From positions 8,742,001 through 8,806,000 of the forward strand of contig JAIQDT010000001.1 in NCBI GenBank assembly GCA_021521415.1: 64,000 nt of DNA, read 5' to 3'. Shown in pieces: positions 46,659 through 55,071 of this stretch. This DNA comes from Bidens hawaiensis (taxonomy: Eukaryota > Streptophyta > Magnoliopsida > Asterales > Asteraceae). Both the position numbers and the translations under genes were made by a program. Each line of letters opens with the position of its first letter. The stretch's first letter is position 1. The notes under the pieces were generated by a model. That model made no database searches, was not told the DNA's origin, and saw nothing but the letters and a program-made list of their open reading frames with translations.

Positions 46659-47059
46659 TGTAGGTTCCCAGCCGGATCTACACAGGTGTATCTCGTACAC
46701 AGAGGGTGTGGAATCCCCTATGTATATGATACGAGTGTATAAACGAGATAGCGTAATGAACACAAACACGTAAAGCAAAGGTTTAATTGTTATTAGCTTC
46801 GAGAGCTCTTAACCAATAAACCACCGTCCACAAACAAAAAGACTCAAAAACTAACTATTGAACGACAGAAGTTAGGTTTATATAAACCATGACAACTTCG
46901 CCTAACAAGCTGGGCGAAGTTGTCCCTAACTTCGCTGACTGCTAAGTTCGCTAAACCAAAAGAAGAAAGCAACAAGTTCACCAATACGTAACAACCAAAG
47001 TAACGATTACAGACACGATAAACTCAAGACTAATGAACTACTGACATAATGCACCAACA
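46659..47059 (-). repeat. 5' LTR of the 12-kb copia
   Basis: On the minus strand it begins TGTTGGTGCATTATG and ends GGGAACCTACA, aligning over its length with 34965-35366. It includes the palindromic TATA region GGTTTATATAAACC at 46875-46888 and a perfect 12-bp inverted repeat at 46891-46924. Confidence 0.92.
46875..46924 (-). promoter_or_regulatory. Palindromic TATA box with adjoining 12-bp inverted repeat
   Basis: GGTTTATATAAACC (46875-46888) is perfectly self-complementary. Two bases away, GACAACTTCGCC and GGCGAAGTTGTC (46891-46902, 46913-46924) form perfect arms around a 10-base loop. In element orientation the inverted repeat lies just upstream of the TATA box, where an activator dimer site would be expected. 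Confidence 0.7.
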
Positions 47060-47603
47060 TAATACAATGTAATTTCTTACTTTATATTCATTAGTTGCGT
47101 AGTTTATTTAATTTTGACCTTTTAAATGATTAATTACTAATTAGTTATTTAATATTTTATCCATGATGGTTCAGATACAACACTACCTATTTGTTGGAAT
47201 TCCAAAACAACATTAAGGTGCTTACAAATTGCATATATAATTATATTGAGGGCCAAATATCTTATTTACCTTATCATTACTATACAATTTAATATTTCAT
47301 TATTAAATTTTGAATCCTTTCTTACGTTATAATAATATGTAAATCCTCCTAAGATAATATTGTTGTGGTTGATCTCATTTCGCAAAAATAAGATGGAAAA
47401 GATGTTAATGGCCAAGTGCATGACTTTGCATGAGGAGAGAACAAAGTTGAAGAGAAGAAGAAAGAAGTCTTGTAGGGTACGCTTAATGTAAATAAATGTG
47501 AATGGGCATTTTCTAAACTAAACACAGTAACCCAATTTAACTTAGTTAAAAGCCCAAATAACTTAACTTTATAATTTTATTGCTATTTTGCTCTTAAGAT
47601 ATA
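47060..47603. other. AT-rich flank, no gene seen
   Basis: No frame, repeat pair or RNA gene was recognised. Confidence 0.5.
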
Positions 47604-47856
47604 CTTTCTCCGTCCCATTATAAGTGTTCTAGTTTGACTTTTTAAGTATTTCTTTTGCAACATTGACCGTAAATATTTTTGTTCGTGTCATATAATACTT
47701 GATGAAAATTATATCAATATAAAATACATTTAAACCCAATCCATTCATATATTTTACATCAAGTATTATATAGCACAACAAAAATATTGTCGGCCAAAGT
47801 TAAATAAGAAAGACTTGAAAAATCAAACTAGGACACTTATAATGGGATGGAAGGAG
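47604..47856. mobile_element. Stowaway-like MITE
   Basis: The 253-bp element starts CTTTCTCCGTCCCATTATAA and ends TTATAATGGGATGGAAGGAG, long inverted repeats related to the CTCCCTCCGTCCC ends of Tc1/mariner-type Stowaway MITEs. TA precedes it (47602-47603) and TG follows, so one copy of the TA target duplication has mutated. Further inner pairing exists (CATCAAGTATTATATA with TATAATACTTGATG). Confidence 0.88.
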
Positions 47857-48654
47857 TGAATCGCTTCCTTGCCTCTCATACAAAAAAATATGTACGCCTC
47901 CTGTCGTCCTGCCTAAGGCTATGAGGTGTGGATCTCGTTCTGCCGCTTAGTTGATGACATGGCCAGCGGCAAACACCGCCCCGATGTTATTGGTGCCGCC
48001 CAACGGTAAAATTGTTGAGGGAAATTCGCCGATGAAATTGCCGCTCCCATCATCTCTCTCCATTAAAGCTTGTCTTCTTTTAAATATATTTTATAACATA
48101 AACTGGAAAATATAAATCTTGAATCAAAGGAACGATGAAAAAGTAAAGATGAAGAACAGAGAGAAAAGAAGTTAGGTGAATAAGGAGAATGGATGGTGAG
48201 GTTTTGGTAATATTATATATTTTTACATTTTTTAAACTTTTAACACTTATTGATATTATTAAAAGAAAGATAATATATAAAATTGGTTCACTACCCACGA
48301 TGTATACTTCGTTTTTTAATTTTATGTTTATCTATATTAGTTAAATCAATCTTTTTTATTAAATAGTTGGTAATGTTTTATTAATTTAAGTTATAAATGT
48401 AGTGTTATTTATATTTAATTCTTAGTTATAGTTATATATATATATATATATATATTATTTTATTTTAAAAATAAGGGAAGTGGTGAATTGGTAAATTGGT
48501 GACCATTTTCATAGTATTGTAGAAGAGAGTGAAGTAGAGTTGGGTATGATATGGCAATGAGGTGACACTTTTTTTTTAAGAAGTAAAATGACATGTACAC
48601 TTCATAGTCTAAGTGCCTAGTGCTTCCTGTACGTTTCTTCGACCTAACCTTTTA
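47857..48654. other. Spacer with short (TA)n, no gene seen
   Basis: A GC-richer patch (47890-48060) with GCCGCC and GCCGCTCCC strings has no supported frame. (TA)n lies near 48433-48455. The minus-strand frame at 48080-48298 is Ile/Leu/Ser-rich and hydrophobic but shows no domain. Confidence 0.4.
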
Positions 48655-49310
48655 GACCATGTGTAGTCGTAAAGCTCCACATCCAGGGGTTATGCGTCAC
48701 GTGGCGCCCAGTCAGAGTTATGGTTTTGTACAAAAACAGGCTGTAGTCATAACTCTTCACATCCAGGGGTTATGCGCCACGTGGCGTCCAGTCACGTTTA
48801 CACTTTTTTGCACCCGCATCCAATTATTCCGACCACCACGAAACCCACCGGATTCAACTATTCCGGCCACCATGAAACCCACCACCACCATGGTGTCACT
48901 AGATTCTCCGATTTGACGCCGTCGGAGTTCCGGCCACCATGAAACCCACCACCACCATTTTTCCGGCGAACCCGTTACCACCCACCACCACCACCATTTT
49001 TCTCCTTCTTCTCCGATCTGTAACTCACCCACCACCACCATTTTTTCTCCTTCTCCGATATGTAACTCCCCCACCATTTTTTCCGGTGATCCCGTTACCA
49101 CCCACCACCACCACCATTTTTTCCGGCGATCCCGTTAACAACAAGACCCACCCACCCAACGGTATTTTTTTGGATCTGTGTGCCATTCTCGCGTTGTATC
49201 TAAAACGCACCAAAAAAAATTTCAACATAACGCGGGGGGGGGGGGGTGGGGCGGTGTACCCCCGCGTTTTCACCCAAAACACAGCCACAACGTGACCATT
49301 ACACATGGTC
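48655..49310. mobile_element. PIF/Harbinger-like MITE with internal repeats
   Basis: The ends GACCATGTGTAGTCGT and (inverted) GACCATGTGTAATGGT match at 14 of 16 positions. TTA on both sides (48652-48654, 49311-49313) fits the 3-bp Harbinger duplication. The interior has an 80-bp direct repeat (CACATCCAGGGGTTATGCG at 48678 and 48758), several CCACCACCACCATTTTT units (48940-49140) and a G-run (49235-49252). It has no transposase frame. The Trp- or Pro-rich frames across it are products of the repeats. Confidence 0.75.
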
Positions 49311-49320
49311 TTAAACTTTC

Positions 49321-49430
49321 TAAGTTTTTCTTTTGTTAATTTATTGGTTTCTGTGACCTACCCTTTTAAACTATCTAAGTTTTTCTTTTGTTAATTTATT
49401 GATGATTATTCATTTATTTGTTTGCTAAAT
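49321..49430. repeat. 55-bp direct duplication
   Basis: CTAAGTTTTTCTTTTGTTAA occurs near 49320 and 49375 with similar flanks (TTAAACTTT or TTAAACTAT before; TTTATTGG or TTTATTGA after). The left copy abuts the MITE target duplication. Confidence 0.8.
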
Positions 49431-50600
49431 TCAATAATAAGTTTATTTTTATTTTTGATATTACAGTGTTAGATTATTTCTTTAGTTAATATATATTGTT
49501 GTTTAAAAATCCCTAACAAAATGTCTTCTTTATCAAATACGTCAAATACTAATGAAAATATCAATAAAAAAAGTTGAGAAGAAGTTGAATCATAAAATAT
49601 AAGATTTTTGTTTACCTAGCCTCTGATTTTTTTTATACAAAGCATTTGAGAAAAATGGTTTTGCAAAATGTTAAAATGAAACAATTTTACAATGTTTTCA
49701 AGATACTGGCCTCGAAGGCTACGGTTATCGACAAGTGAAAACAAATTGATTTATAGTAATGAATTACGAATATAAAACATTTCTATTACAACCCTCAATT
49801 AAAGGGTCTTAGTTCCGCCACTGCTACATACTAATTTTTATTTGTTAAGACTTTTATTTAATTACTAGCTGTATCCACAAGTTATAAAATTATATCAATC
49901 ATATATAGAGAAATTGGCCGAGTCTTCTTATACGGAATACTTATATCAACATCAACGAAAATAAGTCTATAACCTTTATTTTACTTCATTTAATGGTGCG
50001 TCATGTTATTCAATATGCGTCAAAATTCAAATTTGACGGTTATGCATCATACCTCACATTTTAATAATTGTTTTTTTTCATGTTACGGACAAACAATTTG
50101 AGAGGGATTTGCCAATTCCAGATTAGTAGACAATAATGTGAGCAGGCCGGTGGATTCATGACATATCAAAATTTGGTCTTTTTCTCATACATCAATTTAG
50201 TAATCAAATCATTCAAGTAGTGTACATCTTTGTCTAAGCAAACAAACAATTAGTTAGATTGCTTTTATCCAACATCGTAATAAGTTTAAGCCAATATATA
50301 AAACGCAAAATGTTATCAGCCGTTGGTTATTTTCATGATATGTGTATATTATAAATAGCAACATTTATTATATAAAAATAGCTATAATACTTATTATATA
50401 AAACTATAATATTTGTTATAGAAAAAATAATAAGCGAGTTAGGTTGGCGAGCCAATAAAGCTCAGTACATGAAACCCAACTCGACCTAATTCATTCTATG
50501 AGCCGCAAAATATAGACTCATACTTGTTACTCGTTTAAACTTAGCTTAGTTCTAGATTTAAGTATCTACCTGGCTAAATATTCCATTCCCACTTAATATT
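49431..50600. other. AT-rich spacer, no gene seen
   Basis: No supported frame or RNA gene was found. Confidence 0.5.
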
Positions 50601-50603
50601 AGC

Positions 50604-50828
50604 TCTGTTAGACAAATGTAGAGTTTGGACTTTCCAGGATTATTTGGAGGCAATTATGGACTTATGGTAGTCGGTATGGCAACCTTTTGCAATCTATGGA
50701 AAATAAGAAATGCTTCTGCGTTTATTAATATGAGACAATCCTACTATAAGATGATGGAATTGATTAAGGAGGATGCTATTTACTGGATAAACCATAAGTC
50801 TAGGTCTAACTGTAGATGTCGATTGTAA
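50604..50828 (+). pseudogene. C-terminal remnant of a LINE-type retrotransposon
   Basis: The plus-strand frame contains FCNLWKIRNASAFINMRQSY followed by MMELIKEDAIYWINHKSRSN, resembling the end of plant LINE ORF2 or zf-RVT proteins (LWxxWKxRNxxIF...W...R). No poly(A) tail or reverse transcriptase core is nearby, so this is an isolated fragment. Confidence 0.55.
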
Positions 50829-51795
50829 TTTGTAAGTATGTCACTTTGTTTATACCTTAAGTATGGTCTTGTGGTTTGGTTGGGCATGTTACTGCAGCTT
50901 GTTTTGGGTGGGCTACTCTAACAACTCGGACTTTTAAACTACTATCTAACCCGACTCGCTTCAATGTTCGGGTTATTTCATTTACAAACATCGCGTTTAT
51001 CGAGAAGATAAATTATTATTATATTATTATTTACTTAATTATATATGATATATTTATAACTTTCAAAATATGACAATTATAACCCCAAACTAAACTATTA
51101 CCTATATATGATTCCACCTCTAATCTTTGAGGATCTATTTGTAAATTATACATGTAATATCCATTTAACTCTTTTACCCAGCAAACCCGACCCGTAACCC
51201 ATGTTCACATCCTTAACCCGATAACCCGTTTGATTAGCTTGGACCTTATTTCTCGTCACAAACTTGGTAATTGAATCATGATTCGTGTTATACCTTCCCT
51301 AATCGAGCTGCCGACACTTTTAATTGGGAATTAACAATCTTTTTTTATACGTATTTCCTTTTTATACGAACCGTCTCTAATGGTTTTGGGTATTATAATT
51401 TAGAGTCAATCATAAATCAATTAACCTCGTCTGGACGACCCTACTGGCATCGCTTAAAAACCCCTTAAATTAATTGTATTAACGTGGTCTTTTAGTTGGT
51501 GTTTTGATCCTTGTTTGGCCGACGTTTAGCGGCTCTGTTAGCCCTCATATTAACATCGTTTCAGGTAATTAATTACACGTACTGGTTCGTTTTGATCTGC
51601 TTTACAATAGCCCTAATATCAATTGAATCAAACATAAACGGATTGATCGATTGATCAATCTAGGGTTTCTTATTAATTTGGGGATGAATCTGGGTTGATA
51701 TGTTTATTGGTTTTAAAATTTGTTCATTTACACAAACACCAGATCAGCCCAGGTGGCTGATGTTGTTGTTATCTTGGTTACAAGAACCGGTAGGG
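50829..51795. other. Spacer, no gene supported
   Basis: Short frames at 50876-51073 and 51271-51468 show no domain. Several AACCCGACCCG strings near 51180-51230 are only loosely repeated. Confidence 0.4.
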
Positions 51796-51803
51796 GTCAC
51801 GGG

Positions 51804-52229
51804 TAGAGATGGTCAAAAAAACCGGTCCGGGAACCGGTTTGCCGGTTTAAACCGGAAACCGGTTTTTATGAAAACCGATTTTTTAAAAACCGGTTTGACC
51901 GGTTTACAAACCGCCGGTTCGTATTTCGGTTACAAGTTTTAGAGCCAAAACCGGTTAACAAACCGGTTAATGGAAAAACCGGTTTTTTTTAAAACTGGTT
52001 ATTATGAAAAAAACCGGTTATTAACCGGTTATTTAAAAAAAAAAACCGGTTAACCGGTTATTAACCGGTTCTAACCGGTTTCTAAACCGGTCCTAACCGG
52101 TTAGACCGGTTAGGGTTTTGACATACAAAAACCGGTTATTAACCGGACCGGTTTTTTTCGGGCCAAAAAAAACCGGTCCGGTTAATAACCGAACCGGTTT
52201 TTTTAAAAAAACCGATTTGTGCACCTCTA
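51804..52229. mobile_element. hAT-type miniature element with AACCGGTT core
   Basis: The 426-bp insert starts TAGAGATGGTCAAA and ends TTTGTGCACCTCTA (inverted, mostly matching), between perfect 8-bp direct repeats GTCACGGG (51796-51803, 52230-52237). Nearly the whole interior is reiterated AACCGGTT/ACCGGTTT, a self-complementary octamer, spaced by A- or T-runs. There is no coding capacity. It shares end type, duplication length and build with the insert at 29956-30169, but its core motif differs. Confidence 0.9.
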
Positions 52230-52237
52230 GTCACGGG

Positions 52238-52835
52238 TTCAAACCCCCAGCCCGTCTTTTTAGTTAATTCTTTTATGATTTGCTATTTTAATCACTTTTA
52301 ACCAATAATAATATCAAAACGATAAATAAAATGTATTTTTTTATAAAAGCAATCATATTAACTCGATGTTTATCCCGAACCTTGATTTAAAACTATATAT
52401 ATAATATATATAATCGTTATTTGAATTGTTAAACGTTTTATTGTATTAAAGGTTATAAAAAAGGTTTTCTTTTTAAATACAAAATACATAATTATATTTT
52501 ATAAATACATCTTATTATTTTTGCATGATAATTATGAGGTAAATGCATTATTATAAACAAATATTTACACTATTTATTTCGAAACAAATCTTTATATTGC
52601 TTTGTATGACCTTAATATGAAAATAATGCTCATAATAATAAAATTCAATAAATAAAGTATTAATAGTTTATAACTTAATAGAATAATGATTAATCATCAA
52701 CTTTGAGTCCTATCATGCCTCGTCAATTTCGTATATTTATTTCCCAATTTACGTTCTTCATTAGGCCACATCGTCAACGCGAGATCACCGTTTTCATTGT
52801 TATTATTATCTTACTAATTCCGTTTGCTTGATACT
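52238..52835. other. AT-rich spacer, no gene seen
   Basis: No supported frame. CACGGGTTCAAACCCCCAGCC next to the hAT insert is not part of a visible tRNA. Confidence 0.5.
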
Positions 52836-53420
52836 AAGGTGAGTATTTCACTCCCCTATTGAAGAAACACTAAGTGACCCCGGGCAGATTACGGATAATC
52901 TGGGGGTTAAATAGATGTTTCCCACGAGGGTTAGGTCCGGCAAAGATGGTTCTTCAGATGACCTGCAAAACAGACACCATGAGCTCGTCACTGAGAAGGG
53001 GGGGTACCTCCTTGTGACCACCCTCCGGCGTGAGAATCAGACTAGATTGCTCTTGAATATAAGTGTATATTAAGAGAATTAGCTAGAGAGAAGATAAGAT
53101 AATGAGATAAGATCAGATGATCATACCATTCCAAGGTGTTGGAGTCTTTATAGCCGAAGGTAGGTTTCCAAGAAGGTACAGCCGGCTGAATAGTATTCCT
53201 GTTCTGCCAACTGTGGGCTACGCACATGCCATGCTGGTGGTTGGTGGGTAGGCAGCGGCTGATAGTGACCAGGCCGGCTGTGTACCATTCCTTTTCCACC
53301 AACTGCAGGCTATGCACGTGCTACGACAGGTTGGTGAGTAGGCAGCGGCTGATAGTGACATTAAGTAATAGAGCATGTTGCTCGTTGTACTGTTGTCAGT
53401 GAGCTGTCGCAGCTTTGGTC
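52836..53420 (-). promoter_or_regulatory. Possible LTR-like or divergent promoter region
   Basis: The minus strand carries GGCTATAAAGACTCC near 53141-53155, a good TATA box, followed by about 300 bp of leader-like sequence reading left. On the plus strand a 90-bp unit ending GGTAGGCAGCGGCTGATAGTG is repeated (53240-53271 and 53330-53361). AAGGTGAGT...CCCCTATT at 52836-52860 resembles a motif of the gypsy LTRs here. Base composition rises abruptly relative to the left. Neither end could be fixed. Confidence 0.3.
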
Positions 53421-53739
53421 AGATCTTTTGTCCATACCTCGTCAGGTACAGTACAAAAGATCCTCCAGTATCGTGCGGACTGGCTCATTTGGGCGGGAGT
53501 ATTCCCGGCTTTGGGCGGGAGTGTTCCCGGCTTGCTCATTCCCTCTTCAGGTGACATTACTGAATTATTTGAGAGTTAAGTGCCTTGTGCGTGTAGCCTT
53601 GCTGCGCGGGTAGCCTTCCCTGATGGCTAGTATCCGTAGCTGCGGGAACAGGCGGAGTACGTCACCATCGGGAGGCTTTTCCTGCGGGAACAGCTTGCGT
53701 ACTGCGCGTAAGGACGTCACGTCTCTGAGCATGGTTGGT

Positions 53740-53900
53740 CCTGCGGATCCAGTTGGTCTTTGCGCAGACGTCCCTCTAAGGTAAGTCTTGCGAGTTCAAC
53801 TGCGCAGACGTCTCTCTTCGAGGTGAGTCTTGCGGGTCCAACCGCGCAGATGTCCCTGTTCAAGGTGAGTCTTGCGGATCCAACTGGGCTCTGCTGGGAC
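53740..53900. repeat. Three tandem units of about 45-50 bp
   Basis: GCGCAGACGTCCCTCT..AAGGTAAGTCTTGCGAGTTCAAC and two diverged copies (53763, 53808, 53852) follow one another. Each contains GCAGA(C/T)GTC and GGT(A/G)AGTCTTGCG. Confidence 0.8.
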
Positions 53901-54303
53901 CTACCTCTTCAAGTCCCCCCAGTCCAATGTTCTTCTCATGAATTGTTAATAAGTGAGGTGAACTTTTGGACTTAAGCAAAGGGGTTTTGAAAAGGGTTTA
54001 GTTTTAAGGTTTTCCATGGGGATTCTTCCCGCGGAAGTCCTAATGTCACGCAGAAATTCCTGACTTTTTTGCTTGATCTTTGGGTATGATGCGGGTAGGT
54101 CTGTAACCTCCTCGCAAGTCAGGAGCGTTGAGTTCCACTTGTGTAGATTCTCCATGAGGTTTTGGTAGTTTTGAACATAGTGATCAATTATGTTAAAACA
54201 ACCAATTCCATCTTGGAGCTTCAAACAATCTAGTTCTCGACGTTCCCGCTATGCGGGGATGTTATTCCCGTTTCCGCAAGCATGGCCCAGAAGATCCTTC
54301 TTG

Positions 54304-54597
54304 GTTTCAATTCCCTGCGGAGTGCTAGGTATGTGAAGGGTTTCGCCTTGACACTGTACCCGCACTCGTTTTATAGTTACTTTACTTCCAAGGTATTCCT
54401 GGCTTCAATTCCCTGCGGGTGCTAAGTATGTGAAGGGTTTTGCCTTGACACTGTACCCGCACCCGTCTTATAGTTACTTGGTTGCCGAGGTATTCTTGGC
54501 TTCAATTCCCTGCAGGTGCTAAGTATGTGAAGGGTTTTGCCTTAACACTGTACTCGCACATGTCTTATAGTTACTTGGTTGCCAAGGTAAGGGGTAT
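54304..54597. repeat. Three tandem units of about 97 bp
   Basis: TTCAATTCCCTGCGG starts units at 54306, 54404 and 54501. Each includes GTATGTGAAGGGTTT, ACACTGTACCCGCAC and TTATAGTTACTT. Spacing is 98 and 97 bp. Confidence 0.9.
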
Positions 54598-54940
54598 AGT
54601 CCCGCTTACTTTTGAATCTTTTTGAATCTTTTTGAAATTTGAAGAGTTGGTGAAAGGATAAGAACAGTCCAAACTGTTGAAGGGACGGTTGCGTAGTCCG
54701 ACGGTTTCTTCTGACAGTTTCAGGACGTGCAGGAAGTTATGGCGACGTGACAGTATATGGTCGTTCTAGACGCTTTTTCAGGCGCGTGGGCGCGAATTTT
54801 CGGGCGCGTGGCCGCGAAGTTTACGACGCGCGTCCTGTCAACAGCTGTTGCCAGCTTGCTTTTTCCATGTGTCATAGTTTCATTGCACCAGCGTTTTCCT
54901 CTCTCTTCCGCATTAAATTCATCGCATTCATTGCGATGAG

Positions 54941-54949
54941 TATATAAAG
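54941..54949 (+). promoter_or_regulatory. TATA box of the PF04195-like gene
   Basis: TATATAAAG lies about 30 bp upstream of a CT-rich initiator-like stretch (TCTCAACTCACAGTTTCACC) and 123 bp upstream of the ATG. This is a normal plant core promoter layout. Confidence 0.75.
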
Positions 54950-55071
54950 GGAGGAGAGGATGCATCTCAACTCACAGTTTCACCTCTCTCTTCTTCTAAA
55001 CGATTTCCGACGAATACTCTAACTTTTCTGTCGAGCATTCTCCTGAAATCGTTCTTCTTTACATCGAGAAC

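Larger units (their letters stand above)
34965..47059 (-). mobile_element. SIRE/Maximus-like Ty1/copia element with extra ORF
   Basis: Two LTRs of about 401 bp and about 92% identity (31 differences by hand count) flank an 11.3-kb interior. It reads right to left: primer-binding site, gag, protease, integrase, reverse transcriptase, RNase H, spacer, extra ORF, polypurine tract. The length and the extra ORF after pol match the SIRE/Maximus lineage. At least ten in-frame stops and one frameshift make it non-autonomous. Flanking five bases are GACTA and TAATA, so a target duplication, if any, has diverged. Its left end sits 28 bp from the solo LTR's target duplication. Confidence 0.92.

Noticed and set aside
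34960..47064. Target-site duplication of the 12-kb copia
   Set aside because: The flanking GACTA and TAATA agree at only 3 of 5 positions, not enough to claim a duplication.
48757..49306. Trp/Gly- and Pro/Thr-rich ORFs on both strands
   Set aside because: They are translations of CCACCACCACC and TTTTTCC repeats inside a MITE.
52225..52260. Possible tRNA T-arm (GGTTCAAACCCCC)
   Set aside because: No matching acceptor, D or anticodon arms; the string overlaps a target duplication.
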